A stretch of 64,000 nucleotides of DNA from Maribellus luteus (GCF_003576475.1 NZ_QWGR01000002.1:557942-621941), one strand, 5' to 3'. Counted from the stretch's first letter, positions 26,775-36,088 are shown. Numbers and translations: made by a program. The notes: generated by a model not told the origin, from the sequence alone.

Positions 26775-28994
26775 CTATTTTTTTGCTGAAATAAGGTAAG
26801 TTCCACTGGCCAGTTTAAATAAATTCCTGGACATGCCGAGGTATTCGACTGTTGAATTGACTTCTGCTTTTTTCCCGTTAACCTTTACATTCGCAAGTTC
26901 TGAGGGAAGAAGTACCAGTGCTTCGCTGTTGCCGGGTACCGAAAGTTCCATTTCCCATTCTTCCGGATTGCTTTTGAGCTTACAGGTAATTGCTCCGCGA
27001 ATTGTCGGGATGGTGAGTTGGATGTCTTGAAGCCCGGTTGGCTGCGGGTTTACAGCAAAAGTCTTAAAGCCGGGATCTACGGGTTGAATACCCATTAAAC
27101 GCCGCGGGATAATGTTGGCCGGAGCGGTTGCCCACGCATGATTCCAGGTGAGATTGGGCTTGTAGGCTTCGTCCCAGGCTTCGGTGGTCATAGTAGAGCC
27201 AACCTTTATCATGTTCATCCAGCTTCTTTTGTCTTCCGATGTCATCAGCTTCAGGGCATATTCAGCTTCTCCCGCATTGTACAATGCTTCCAGCAGGTAT
27301 TGGGCGCCGTAAACGCTGCACGCCATTCCTTTGCTTTTGATGTATTGGGCCACCGAAGGAATGTCTTTCTCTGGAACCAGGTTGAACGCCAGCGGAAACA
27401 TATTGGCATGCAAACTCGCGTGGCCGGCACCGTTCCCATCCACAAAATAGCCTTTCTGCGTGTCAAACATGTTGCGCAGAATGCTTTGTTTCACCTTTTC
27501 GGTATGTGTTTTATAGAAGTTGCTGTCCTCGTTTTTTCCAAGTGCGGCGGCAATTTCCGACATGCATTTCAGCGAATAAAAGTAAAATGAATTAACCACG
27601 GTGTTGTAATCCGCAAATTCATAGTTGTCGTTTTCTACAGGCGGCCAGTCCACAATGTCTCTGAATCTTTCTCCCGTAAAATGGATGCCTTTCAGAACCT
27701 CGGGGGTTAGTTTGCCGGTTTTGGTGCTAATCAGGCCATCTTCGCGCTGCAGGTCGATCAGTGTTTTCTTTTTCAGGTCGTTGTAGATCATTGCCAGAAA
27801 TTCGGTGTCGCCGGTGTGCATGTAGTGTTCCCGGGCCATCATTACCGTATGCATTTGCCATTCGCTTGGCCAGCTGGCATGCGAAACCAAAAACGCAAGG
27901 CTGTAGCGTGCCGCCGAAAATTCACGATCTACCGCATAGTGTCCCAGTTGCTGAATGTAAGCATCCGCTTCATAAGGCATTCGCTCGCGGTTTCCGTCGG
28001 AATAAACCCCTAGAAACGGCGTGGCTTTGAGCGTGTATTTGCACAAGTCCCACACTTTGTTCAGGTTCTCATTGGGGCTGTTAAAGGCCGACTGGCTGTC
28101 GTCAAACAGATAATAGAGCGCTTCCTGCGTGATGCTGTTTACCTTTATTTTTCCGTCGCTTTCAATTTCTGTGTAACGAAACGGGACTACTTCGGGATAA
28201 AAGGGCGCCATCTTCTGGCTGTGTGGATAACGGGCGCTGTGTGGCGGAATTTTTACCTGGTAAGTGTGAGTTCCCTTTTTTAATTCGATTTCTGTTTGAA
28301 AGAAGCCAATGTTACTACGCCCCGGATTTTTATGCACCGATAAATCTTCATTTTTTCGTTCACCCAGGTAAATTCTGATCTTTTGTCCTTCAACATCCGA
28401 AGTAATTGAAAAGTCAGCTGTAGCAAAGGCTGCCTGTCCAAAATCGGCAAACCAGTTTCCTTCACTTACTTTTTTGAATAAAACCGGTTCTTTTTGGGTG
28501 AAGCTCGCCATTTGCCGGTCTTCTGTTACCCAGTTGCCGGGTGCCAGTTCCACCCAATTGCTGACACCTGTCCACTCGTCGCTTCTCCAATCGAAGGTGC
28601 CGGTAATGAATTGCTGAGGTTCACTGTATACGCTCGCTTTGCCATCCTTCCCCCACACCTTTACTTTCCACCAGTATTTTGAATGGGGCGACAGGTTCTT
28701 TCCCTTGTATGAAACGTTGATCGAAGCTGCGGTATTGATTTTTCCGCTGTTCCACAAATCTGCACCCTTTTCAGTCAACAGACCGGGAGAAGAAGCCACC
28801 AGTATTTGGTAAGCAGTTTGAGTTACTCCTTCTTGCGGAAAGATCCATCCAAACTCGGGATTGGAGTCGGTAATAACGGCCTTTTCAGGCTCCCGAAGCA
28901 GTTCTGTCAGCAAGCCGGTTGGAGCTGGCAGGTTTTGAGCAAAAACGGAGAAAGCACTAAAAATCAGTACGAGCGAAAGGATTGTTCTGTTCAT
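26775..28994 (-). CDS. GH78-type alpha-L-rhamnosidase
   Basis: A 739-residue exported enzyme with signal peptide cut after FSVFA/Q. An N-terminal beta-sandwich (about 25-130, PEFGWIFPQ) precedes a second sandwich and an (alpha/alpha)6 catalytic barrel. The GH78-like motif DGNRERMPYEADAYI (near 330) carries the putative general acid Glu. TTEAWDEAYKPNLTWNHAWATAP (split here as TTEAWDEAY and NHAWATAP) near 635 lies where the base Glu is expected. It should release L-rhamnose from plant or algal glycans in the periplasm or outside. It is not inside a polysaccharide utilisation locus with SusC/D. Confidence 0.85.
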   Translation of the reverse strand: MNRTILSLVLIFSAFSVFAQNLPAPTGLLTELLREPEKAVITDSNPEFGWIFPQEGVTQTAYQILVASSPGLLTEKGADLWNSGKINTAASINVSYKGKNLSPHSKYWWKVKVWGKDGKASVYSEPQQFITGTFDWRSDEWTGVSNWVELAPGNWVTEDRQMASFTQKEPVLFKKVSEGNWFADFGQAAFATADFSITSDVEGQKIRIYLGERKNEDLSVHKNPGRSNIGFFQTEIELKKGTHTYQVKIPPHSARYPHSQKMAPFYPEVVPFRYTEIESDGKIKVNSITQEALYYLFDDSQSAFNSPNENLNKVWDLCKYTLKATPFLGVYSDGNRERMPYEADAYIQQLGHYAVDREFSAARYSLAFLVSHASWPSEWQMHTVMMAREHYMHTGDTEFLAMIYNDLKKKTLIDLQREDGLISTKTGKLTPEVLKGIHFTGERFRDIVDWPPVENDNYEFADYNTVVNSFYFYSLKCMSEIAAALGKNEDSNFYKTHTEKVKQSILRNMFDTQKGYFVDGNGAGHASLHANMFPLAFNLVPEKDIPSVAQYIKSKGMACSVYGAQYLLEALYNAGEAEYALKLMTSEDKRSWMNMIKVGSTMTTEAWDEAYKPNLTWNHAWATAPANIIPRRLMGIQPVDPGFKTFAVNPQPTGLQDIQLTIPTIRGAITCKLKSNPEEWEMELSVPGNSEALVLLPSELANVKVNGKKAEVNSTVEYLGMSRNLFKLASGTYLISAKK

Positions 28995-29277
28995 GGTTAA
29001 AAACGGTTACTATTGGTTCGGTTGGTTAAAAATAAGAAAAGAGTTGAAATACAAAACAAAACAATCATGATTCCGGGGAATCACCAGCAGAAATGAAGGT
29101 TAGATGTAGACCCCTATTCTGGATTTTTTTTATTGCAGAATATCCAATTTCCCGGATTTTGTTGGATATTTTACATTCAAAATTGAGAATTGGATATTTT
29201 TTAAAATTGACTCTCATAAAAAAAAGCAGGGTACTCCCTGCTTTTTTTATATGGTTTTTAACCTGATTAGCTGAGTG
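28995..29277. other. Spacer upstream of the GH78 gene
   Basis: About 280 bp, AT-rich. It holds the terminator at 29221-29246 and probably the minus-strand promoter of the rhamnosidase gene. A TGGATATTTT-like string recurs three times between 29150 and 29200, but no gene is apparent. Confidence 0.4.
29221..29246. terminator. Bidirectional terminator
   Basis: AAAAAGCAGGG pairs with CCCTGCTTTTT around a TACT loop, with A and T runs on both sides. It follows the minus-strand isochorismatase-like gene. Confidence 0.85.
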
Positions 29278-29820
29278 TTATTTCACCAGTTTGGATATGG
29301 CTTTGAATTCATCGGTGCCGGCTGCCCGCGTTAGCTCGAAAAGAATTGATTCGTACGAAGTCATCAAAATGCCTTCGTGACGGAAGCGTTCTTTAGCCAG
29401 TTCGAAGTTTTCCGGGGTACGCGACGAAACGCAATCCATCACCACAATCGGGTTCAGACCGGCTTCTTTTAGATCAACCGCGGTTTGCAAAACACAAACG
29501 TGCGATTCAATGCCGCAGATAATTACGTTTTTGGCGTTGAAAGCGTCCAGCTTTTCACGAATTTCCGGAACATCAAAACAACTGAAATCTTTTTTCTCAA
29601 GATATTCAAATTCCGTAAACAGTGATTTTACTTCGGGCAGTGTTTCGCCCAAACCACGTGTGTATTGCTGCGAAACCAGCACGGGAACACTTAAATGATT
29701 CAAGCCTTCGATAAGTATCTGGCAGTTTTTCAGCAGCGTTTCTTTTTCGTGCATTACCGGGAACAAACGTTCCTGTATGTCAATAACCAATCCTACAGTG
29801 CTTTCTTTGGTAATTCTCAT
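29278..29820 (-). CDS. Isochorismatase-family cysteine hydrolase
   Basis: A 180-residue cytosolic hydrolase. Likely catalytic residues are Asp in VIDIQERL (near 14), Lys in EKKDFSCF, and Cys in CGIESHVCVLQTA (near 110), with the usual GIESHVCV signature. Family members hydrolyse isochorismate, nicotinamide or related amides. The YcaC-like short form has no assigned substrate, so I give no gene symbol. It lies downstream of the SIS isomerase on the same strand. Confidence 0.85.
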   Translation of the reverse strand: MRITKESTVGLVIDIQERLFPVMHEKETLLKNCQILIEGLNHLSVPVLVSQQYTRGLGETLPEVKSLFTEFEYLEKKDFSCFDVPEIREKLDAFNAKNVIICGIESHVCVLQTAVDLKEAGLNPIVVMDCVSSRTPENFELAKERFRHEGILMTSYESILFELTRAAGTDEFKAISKLVK

Positions 29821-29890
29821 TTGTCTTCATTTTATGAAACCTCTTTCGGGAAATGCCCCTTCCGAAATTTCTGATTGTAGTGCTAAGGTT

Positions 29891-30505
29891 CTACTTTTTG
29901 TCGGTTTTTGCCTGCATCCGCGATTTGTCTCCCAGGTAGCCTCCGTGGTGACGCTTGGCATATTCTTCGTTCGTAAAACCGATCTTTTTCATCATCGAAA
30001 CTACCAAAGCATCGCCAATTACGGTCATTACGGTGGTAGAAGTTGTGGGTGACAAGCCCAGCAAGCATACCTCTTTGGGGTTGCCGGTAAAAATGAATGC
30101 ATCGGCATTTTGCGCCAGTACTCCATCCGGGTTGCTGGAAATAACGATCAATGGCAAACCTTCGTGAAGGTTTTCGGCCAGATCAATCAACTCAATAATT
30201 TCGCGGGTTTTGCCCGAGTTGGAGATCACCAGCAATACATCGTTTTCCTGCAATACTCCCAGGTCGCCGTGCTGCGATTCGCTGGGGTGAAGAAATACGG
30301 CCGGTGTTCCGGTAGAACTGAATGTGGTGGCATAGTTTAAGGCAATTTGCCCGGCTTTCCCCATTCCGCTGGTTACCAGTTTCCCTTTTCTCTGGTGTAC
30401 CCGTTCGTAAATCAGTTCGATCGCTGTAATCATTCCGTCGCTAACCGGAATGTTTCGGATGGCTTGCGCTTCATCCTCTATAACCTGTTTGATTAAATCC
30501 TTCAT
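29891..30505 (-). CDS. SIS-domain sugar-phosphate isomerase-like protein (KpsF/GutQ-like, no CBS)
   Basis: A 204-residue SIS-domain protein. The phosphosugar-binding loop is VISNSGKTREI (near 93), with SGMGKAGQIA near 46 and LHPSESQHGDLG near 73, both typical of D-arabinose-5-phosphate isomerases. The CBS pair found in KdsD/KpsF is absent: the protein ends shortly after the SIS fold. Short forms exist as GutQ-like or MurQ-related proteins. It may feed Kdo synthesis, but without CBS domains this is uncertain. Confidence 0.8.
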   Translation of the reverse strand: MKDLIKQVIEDEAQAIRNIPVSDGMITAIELIYERVHQRKGKLVTSGMGKAGQIALNYATTFSSTGTPAVFLHPSESQHGDLGVLQENDVLLVISNSGKTREIIELIDLAENLHEGLPLIVISSNPDGVLAQNADAFIFTGNPKEVCLLGLSPTTSTTVMTVIGDALVVSMMKKIGFTNEEYAKRHHGGYLGDKSRMQAKTDKK

Positions 30506-30802
30506 AAGAGTAGAAATTGAGGCACAAAACTAACGAAAATTCGGAAGTCAGCCAGCCTGACTCTTCTCTTCCGGAATATTTTTAAAACATGTGATAAAAG
30601 TTACACAGGAAATGTGTTGTAGGTCATAAAAAAAAGAAAACAATTTGGTCGTTTGAGGGTTAAATAATTGATAAATTTAACGATAATTTTTTCAACCGTA
30701 ACAGGCCGAAAATGAACGATTGCACAGACCTTTAGTAAAAAACCGCAACATTCAGGTTCTTTTGGTTTGCTTTCATAATTCGGCGAAAAACAATTTAAAC
30801 AC
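30506..30802. other. Spacer between divergent SIS and sucC genes
   Basis: About 297 bp with no gene. It should hold divergent promoters, but no full TTG plus TAnnTTTG pair stands out. Confidence 0.4.
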
Positions 30803-31936
30803 ATGAAAATTCATGAATATCAAGCCCGAGATTTATTCAGGAAGTACGGGATTCCTGTGCCGGAAGGAGAGTTGTGCCATTCGGTAGATGAAGTAAAAAA
30901 GAAAGTTTCGGACAAGGACAAACTGAGGGTTGTTAAAGCCCAGGTATTGGTTGGTGGACGAGGAAAAGCCGGTGGAGTGAAACTGGCAACTACCAAAGCC
31001 GAAGCAATTGAAAAGGCCAAACTGATACTGGGAATGGATATCAAAGGTATAACGGTTGAAAAAGTACTGGTTGCCGATGCCGTGGATATCGACAGAGAAT
31101 TTTATGTTGGCCTGATCAACGACCGAAATGCAAAAGCTGTAACCCTGATGGCCAGTTCCGAAGGGGGAGTGGAGATTGAGGAAGTAGCAAAAACCAATCC
31201 TGAGAAGATCATTAAAATGCCGATCGACCCAACCATGGGTTTGATGGACTGGCAGGCGCGCAAAGTGGCTTTGCAGCTGTTTAACGATCCGAAACAGATA
31301 CGTCAGGCAGCCGAAATCCTGGTAAAGCTTTACAAACTCTATATTGAAACCGATTCTTCTCTGGCTGAAATCAATCCGCTGGTACTGACTCCGGATAAAC
31401 AAGTTTTGGCGATCGACGGTAAAATGAATTTTGACGATAACGCCTTGTTCCGTCAAAAAGAAATTATTGCCATGCGCGAAGCCGACGAGAACGAGAAAAA
31501 AGAGCTGGAAGCCAACGCAAAAGGACTTTCGTATATCAAACTGGATGGAAACATCGGGTGTATGGTGAACGGCGCCGGCCTGGCAATGGCTACCATGGAT
31601 ATGATCAAGTTGTATGGAGGAGAGCCTGCCAACTTCCTAGATATTGGTGGTTCTTCCAATCCGCAGAAAGTAGTTGATGCCATGAACATCCTGCTGGGCG
31701 ATAAAAATGTGAAATCGGTGATGATCAACATTTTTGGTGGAATTACCCGCTGCGATGACGTGGCCCGTGGTTTGGTGGCTGCGCTCGATCAGATAAAAAC
31801 CGATATTCCAATCGTGATTCGCCTGTCGGGAACCAATGCCAAAGAGGGGCTCGAAATTATAGAAAAGACCGGGTTGCCGGTGGTGAAAACCATGAGCGAA
31901 GCAGCACAGAAAGCGATAGAGCTAAGTCAAAAGTGA
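30803..31936 (+). CDS. sucC: Succinate-CoA ligase (ADP-forming) subunit beta
   Basis: A 377-residue ATP-grasp subunit. It opens MKIHEYQARDLFRKYG and has VLVGGRGKAGGVKLA (near 48), the metal-binding SLAEINPLVL (near 192) and INIFGGITRCD (near 312). It binds nucleotide and succinate in the TCA-cycle step that makes ATP or GTP from succinyl-CoA. sucD follows 26 bp later, an operon. The gap between the genes contains a purine-rich AAAGTGAAAAGTCGAAAG stretch of the dispersed spacer type. Confidence 0.95.
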   Translation: MKIHEYQARDLFRKYGIPVPEGELCHSVDEVKKKVSDKDKLRVVKAQVLVGGRGKAGGVKLATTKAEAIEKAKLILGMDIKGITVEKVLVADAVDIDREFYVGLINDRNAKAVTLMASSEGGVEIEEVAKTNPEKIIKMPIDPTMGLMDWQARKVALQLFNDPKQIRQAAEILVKLYKLYIETDSSLAEINPLVLTPDKQVLAIDGKMNFDDNALFRQKEIIAMREADENEKKELEANAKGLSYIKLDGNIGCMVNGAGLAMATMDMIKLYGGEPANFLDIGGSSNPQKVVDAMNILLGDKNVKSVMINIFGGITRCDDVARGLVAALDQIKTDIPIVIRLSGTNAKEGLEIIEKTGLPVVKTMSEAAQKAIELSQK

Positions 31937-31962
31937 AAAGTCGAAAGTAAAAAGTTAGAGAA

Positions 31963-32835
31963 ATGAGCATTCTTATAAATAAAGATACCAAAGTAATTGT
32001 GCAGGGAATCACCGGACGCGACGGTGCTTTCCATACCAGTAAAATGAAGGCTTACGGCACCAACATCGTTGGTGGGATTTCTCCGGGAAAAGCGGGGCAG
32101 CAAGTAGAAGGCATTCCGGTTTTTAATACGGTTGAAGACGCTGTGAAAGCTACCGGGGCTAATGCTTCCGTAATTTTTGTTCCGGCGCCTTTTGCCGGTG
32201 ATGCCATCCTGGAAGCGAGTTATGCCGGAATTGACCTGGTGGTGTGTATTACCGAGCATGTGCCGGTGCAGGATATGATCCGCGTAATGCCGGTTTTGAA
32301 GAAAAACAATACCAAGTTGGTGGGCGCCAACTGTCCGGGCCTGATCACGCCGGGTGAATGTTTGATCGGAATTCTTCCGGGAATGATTTTTAAACCCGGA
32401 AATATTGGTTTGATCTCGCGTTCGGGGACACTTACCTACGAAGTTGTAAACATGTTGACAGAGAATGATCTGGGGCAAACAACCTGCGTCGGGATCGGTG
32501 GTGATTCTGTTTCCGGTTTGTATTTTATCGATTTACTGGAAATGTATGAGAACGACCCGAAAACTGATGCCGTGGTAGTCATTGGTGAGATTGGTGGCGA
32601 TGCAGAAGAGCAGGCGGCCAAATTTATCAAAGAGAAAATGACCAAGCCGGTGGTTGCTTTTATTGCCGGACAATCGGCTCCTCCCGGAAAACGGATGGGA
32701 CATGCCGGGGCAATTATTTCCAGTGGTTCGGGAACCGCCGAAGAAAAGATCAAGGCTTTTAATGCGGCTGGTGTTCCGGTGGCAAAAGAACCTTCTGAAA
32801 TTCCGGGTTTGATCAAAGAAAAATTAGGACTGTAG
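31963..32835 (+). CDS. sucD: Succinate-CoA ligase subunit alpha
   Basis: A 290-residue CoA-binding subunit. It has the Rossmann-like [15 protein letters not shown] near 14, [13 protein letters not shown], the [12 protein letters not shown] loop, and the phospho-histidine region [16 protein letters not shown] (catalytic His near 247). Length and order match the family. It pairs with SucC and is cotranscribed. A terminator follows at 32869. Confidence 0.95.
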   Translation: MSILINKDTKVIVQGITGRDGAFHTSKMKAYGTNIVGGISPGKAGQQVEGIPVFNTVEDAVKATGANASVIFVPAPFAGDAILEASYAGIDLVVCITEHVPVQDMIRVMPVLKKNNTKLVGANCPGLITPGECLIGILPGMIFKPGNIGLISRSGTLTYEVVNMLTENDLGQTTCVGIGGDSVSGLYFIDLLEMYENDPKTDAVVVIGEIGGDAEEQAAKFIKEKMTKPVVAFIAGQSAPPGKRMGHAGAIISSGSGTAEEKIKAFNAAGVPVAKEPSEIPGLIKEKLGL

Positions 32836-32868
32836 AACCTCCCGATTTAGGGAAGAGTAAAAATAATG

Positions 32869-32900
32869 AACCGGTTGTCAGCAGACAGCCGGTTTTTTTT
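32869..32900 (+). terminator. Terminator after sucCD
   Basis: An 11-bp stem with one G-U pair (32869-32879 with 32884-32894), AGCA loop and a run of eight T. Confidence 0.88.
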
Positions 32901-32950
32901 ATGGTTTTTCTGCGAGGCTTCATCTCTGTTCGGAACTAAGATTGGAAGCG

Positions 32951-33151
32951 TACATTGGCCTTGGGCGGTGAGCCGAAAAACAAGTGAAGTCGGCGTTAAA
33001 AGAGTTCGGCTGTTTGACCCCGAATACTCGGGGGAGTTCCGAACTCTTAGCCGGCAACACGTAGTTTTTTCGTGCGAAGCGGACGCAGCCTAGACTTTTG
33101 TGTTTACTATTTGTGTCATGACAAATAGTAAAATCCGGCTGATAAGCCAAA
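32951..33151 (+). repeat. ~200-bp structured repeat element, copy 1
   Basis: From 32966 to 33151 it aligns with 59703-59887, with about six substitutions and one single-base indel; weaker similarity extends left to 32951. It contains nested hairpins: GAGTTCGG/CCGAACTC around a CCCCGA/TCGGGG stem, and ACTATTTGT/ACAAATAGT around GTCATG. No transposase lies nearby. It sits after the sucCD terminator. The remaining ~150 bp to the next gene shows nothing else. Confidence 0.85.
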
Positions 33152-33303
33152 GAAAAGCCGAAGCAAAAGGCTGTCCCATAATTGAGTAGTTTGCTTCTAT
33201 AAGACAATTCCCTGAAATTTTATTGAACACTTTTGTCTGGAAAACGGGAATATCCATCAACGATACAAAATATCCTTTAAATTAGAGGCAAAATCAAAAA
33301 TCC

Positions 33304-34134
33304 ATGAATTTGCACGTTACAAAGGGAAACGGAGAGAAAGTGTTGTTTGATGCCGGAAAACTTAAACAGGCACTTCAGTCGTCGGGGGCAGGGAAACAGG
33401 AGCAGGAACACATTGTCCGGCTGGTCCGGGATGAGTTGTACGACGGGATTCCGACGCGGAAGATCTACCAGTTGGCCTTTAGTCTTTTGAAAAAAGAATC
33501 GTATAAAATGGCCGGACGTTACCGTCTGAAAAATGCGATTATGGAGCTGGGACCAACCGGATTTCCTTTTGAAAAATTTGTGGGGCGGGTGCTCGAAACC
33601 ATGGGATACCAGGTGGAGACCGGCGTGATTGTTAAGGGGAAATGTGTGCAGCACGAGGTGGATGTGGTGGCCCGAAAAAACGGAGAAATGCTGATGATCG
33701 AATGCAAGTTTCACAGCGATAGCCTGACAAAAAGCGGGGTACAGGTGCCCCTGTATATTCATTCGCGTTTTCTGGATGTGAAAGCAGCCTGGGAAAAACA
33801 ATACGGTACCGATCTTCAGTACCACGGCGGCGTAGTTACCAATACTCGTTTTAGCGAGGATGCCACGAGTTACGGAACCTGTGTCGGGTTGTTTATGGTA
33901 TCATGGGATTTCCCGGAGGGAGAAGGGTTGAAACAGTACATTGATAAGTCGGGACTGCATCCGCTTACTTCACTGATTTCGCTAAGCAAAGCCCAGAAAC
34001 AGCAATTACTTGAAAAGGGCATTGTTCTTTGCAGCGAGCTCAATAACCAACCTGATTTGCTTCGGGAAATGGGCTTGCCGGAAAAACAGATCAACCGGAT
34101 TCTTCGCGAAGCCCAAAACCTGATCGCAAAGTAA
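33304..34134 (+). CDS. ATP-cone domain fused to an Mrr-like PD-(D/E)XK nuclease
   Basis: A 276-residue protein. Residues 1-85 resemble an ATP-cone (KGNGEKVLFDAGKLKQAL, later GIPTRKIYQLAFSLL), the nucleotide-sensing module of ribonucleotide reductase and NrdR. Residues 88-200 form a Mrr_cat-like restriction endonuclease fold: EVDVVA with Asp120 and MLMIECKFH with Glu133 and Lys135. The C-terminus (about 215-276) is helical, with a helix-hairpin-like LREMGLPEKQINRILREAQ. It may be a nucleotide-gated nuclease. Stand-alone, no methylase nearby. Confidence 0.8.
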   Translation: MNLHVTKGNGEKVLFDAGKLKQALQSSGAGKQEQEHIVRLVRDELYDGIPTRKIYQLAFSLLKKESYKMAGRYRLKNAIMELGPTGFPFEKFVGRVLETMGYQVETGVIVKGKCVQHEVDVVARKNGEMLMIECKFHSDSLTKSGVQVPLYIHSRFLDVKAAWEKQYGTDLQYHGGVVTNTRFSEDATSYGTCVGLFMVSWDFPEGEGLKQYIDKSGLHPLTSLISLSKAQKQQLLEKGIVLCSELNNQPDLLREMGLPEKQINRILREAQNLIAK

Positions 34135-34202
34135 TCTTTCAAATCCTTGCAGTAAAAAGACTATAGGTTGCTTCTTATTCTTTCAATGAAAAAGCAATCT
34201 TC

Positions 34203-34673
34203 TTAGCGGTTATCGATCTTTTCCGGATTCAGATCATGATTTTGCATGCGGTGCCAGGCCAGTTCTTCGTAACGGGTCCCGGGTTTGCCGTAATTGCTGT
34301 ACGGATCGATGCTTAAACCGCCACGTGGTAGAAATTTTCCCCAAACTTCGATGTACTTCGGTTCCATCAGCCCGATCAAATCTTTCATGATAATGTTGAT
34401 GCAATCTTCGTGAAACGCGCCGTGGTTGCGAAAACTAAACAGGTAAAGTTTCAGGCTTTTGCTTTCCACCATTTTTTCACCCGGAATATAGCTGATGTAA
34501 ATCGTTGCAAAGTCGGGCTGCCCGGTTATCGGACAAAGGCTGGTAAATTCAGGTGCATTGAATTTCACCCAGTAATCATTCTCCGGATGTTTGTTGTCGA
34601 AGGTTTCCAATACACCGGGTGTGTAATCAAAAAGGTAGTTCGTTTCGTTTCCGAGGTGTTTTAAATCGCTCAT
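34203..34673 (-). CDS. queF: PreQ0 NADPH-dependent reductase
   Basis: A 156-residue type I QueF. The catalytic Cys is in [13 protein letters not shown] (near residue 33), followed by [21 protein letters not shown] (substrate and NADPH contacts). It reduces preQ0 to preQ1 in queuosine synthesis. The ATG at 34673 overlaps the queC stop as ATGA, so the two are translationally coupled; the longer open reading is spurious. It is the last gene of the transporter-queC-queF operon. Confidence 0.93.
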   Translation of the reverse strand: MSDLKHLGNETNYLFDYTPGVLETFDNKHPENDYWVKFNAPEFTSLCPITGQPDFATIYISYIPGEKMVESKSLKLYLFSFRNHGAFHEDCINIIMKDLIGLMEPKYIEVWGKFLPRGGLSIDPYSNYGKPGTRYEELAWHRMQNHDLNPEKIDNR

Positions 34674-35329
34674 GCTTTTTTTGAATTTAGATAATTTTCC
34701 AGTCCGCGGTTGCGCAACATGCAGGCCGGGCAATGTCCGCAACCTTTGCCTTTTACGCCGTTGTAGCAGGTTACGGTTTCGTTTTGTACAATTTCCATCA
34801 CTCCAAGTTCATCCGCCAGTTGCCAGATTGCTGCTTTGTCTTTCCACATCAGGGGAGTGTGAATCGTGTAGTCATAATCCATCGATAAATTCAGGGTTGA
34901 ATTCAGCGACAGAATAAAGTCGTTCCGGCAATCGGGGTAGCCACTAAAGTCGGCTTGTCCCACACCGGTTACCAAATGATGAATACCGCGGGCTTTGGCA
35001 AAAATGGCTGCGTAGGTCAGAAACAACATGTTTCGTCCTTCCACCAGCGTGTTGGGGGGCCGGTCTTCCGGTTTTGCTTCTTCCACTTCCATTTCCTGCG
35101 AAGTGAGTGCATTTTGCGTGAGTTGTCCCAACAGGTCCATTCGGAAAATGTGGAGTTGAATACCTGCTTTTTCAGCAATGCTTCTCGCGGCTTCCAGCTC
35201 AATTTTGTGCCGCTGGCCATAATCAAAAGCAATGGCCTGCACTTCCGAAAAATGCTGCTGTGCCCAGAACAGACAAGTGGTAGAATCCTGTCCGCCCGAG
35301 AAAACAACAAGGGCTTTCTCTGCTATCAT
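34670..35329 (-). CDS. queC: 7-cyano-7-deazaguanine synthase
   Basis: A 219-residue PP-loop ATPase. The PP-loop is [13 protein letters not shown] (near 9), and a C-terminal zinc site follows [19 protein letters not shown]. It converts CDG to preQ0 in queuosine synthesis. queD and queE are not in this window. It starts 1 bp after the transporter stop and overlaps queF by 4 nt. Confidence 0.95.
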   Translation of the reverse strand: MIAEKALVVFSGGQDSTTCLFWAQQHFSEVQAIAFDYGQRHKIELEAARSIAEKAGIQLHIFRMDLLGQLTQNALTSQEMEVEEAKPEDRPPNTLVEGRNMLFLTYAAIFAKARGIHHLVTGVGQADFSGYPDCRNDFILSLNSTLNLSMDYDYTIHTPLMWKDKAAIWQLADELGVMEIVQNETVTCYNGVKGKGCGHCPACMLRNRGLENYLNSKKA

Positions 35330-35330
35330 T

Positions 35331-36011
35331 TTAAACCTGTTTTAAGCGGAACGGATTGTACGAGACATTGTAATCGTAGGTATCGATGCCTTCCAGCTTT
35401 TTCACCTTGTTTACAATTACGATGGTAAGCGGAAGCACCAGAATCTCATAAACGGTTTTGATCAGTGCCTGTGTCAGAATCATCGTCAGCATAACATTTA
35501 CAGGAAATACTCCGGCAAAGGCAACGGTGATGAAGATGAGTGAATCGGCACCTTCGCCGGCCAGGGTTGATACAATGGCACGCAAGGAAAAGTTTTTGCC
35601 TCGGGTCATTACTTTGAAGCGGCTCATTACATAAGCATTCAAAAAAGACCCCAGCAAATAGGCCAGTAAACTGGCTGCGACGATACGCGAAGTGCTGCCC
35701 AAAGTGGTGGCAAAGGCATCCTGGTTTTGCCAGAACGGAGCGGCGGGAGCTGCAATGGCCAAAGTAATAAACAAAGCTGCGAGAATGTTTACGCCAAAAC
35801 CAGCCCAGATAATCAGACGGGCTTTTTGGTAGCCCCACACTTCGGCAATTACGTCGTTAATAATGTACGCCAGCGGAAAGATCAAAACTCCGGCAGGAGC
35901 CGACCACGGGCCAATCATCATAATTTTCGTTGCAAGAATGTTGGAAAGGATGAGGCAGGCTGCAAAAACAATACCCGCCAGCATGAAAGTTACTGATACA
36001 GTTGTTCTCAT
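35331..36011 (-). CDS. Queuosine precursor transporter (YhhQ family)
   Basis: A 226-residue membrane protein with six hydrophobic segments. LSNILATKI near 23, PLAYIINDVIAEVWGYQKAR near 46 and the GADSLIFITVAF segment match the YhhQ/DUF165 family that imports preQ0 or preQ1. Linkage to queC and queF supports the role: salvage and synthesis in one operon. Its promoter is at 36060-36088, with two direct repeats in the short leader. Confidence 0.92.
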   Translation of the reverse strand: MRTTVSVTFMLAGIVFAACLILSNILATKIMMIGPWSAPAGVLIFPLAYIINDVIAEVWGYQKARLIIWAGFGVNILAALFITLAIAAPAAPFWQNQDAFATTLGSTSRIVAASLLAYLLGSFLNAYVMSRFKVMTRGKNFSLRAIVSTLAGEGADSLIFITVAFAGVFPVNVMLTMILTQALIKTVYEILVLPLTIVIVNKVKKLEGIDTYDYNVSYNPFRLKQV

Positions 36012-36024
36012 TTACTTGTTTTTA

Positions 36025-36050
36025 ACGTGGTTATCAAGCACACGTGGTTA
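36025..36050 (-). repeat. Two direct repeats in the que operon leader
   Basis: ACGTGGTTA (plus strand) occurs at 36025-36033 and 36042-36050, a 17-bp period, between the promoter and the first start codon. It could be a regulator site. The leader is not a recognisable preQ1 riboswitch. Confidence 0.45.
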
Positions 36051-36059
36051 ATACGGCTG

Positions 36060-36088
36060 CAAATATACAAAGATTTCCGAAGTTGCAA
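36060..36088 (-). promoter_or_regulatory. Promoter of the que operon
   Basis: On the minus strand TTG (36086-36088), an 18-nt spacer and TATATTTG (36060-36067) match the Bacteroidota promoter. The start codon lies about 50 bp downstream. Confidence 0.65.

Noticed and set aside
34674-34742. N-terminal extension of QueF
   Set aside because: The extra residues overlap queC in another frame, while the ATG at 34673 gives the family start and a typical ATGA coupling.
36012-36060. preQ1 riboswitch in the que operon leader
   Set aside because: The leader is only about 50 nt and cannot form the small P1 stem with A-rich tail pseudoknot; it contains direct, not inverted, repeats.
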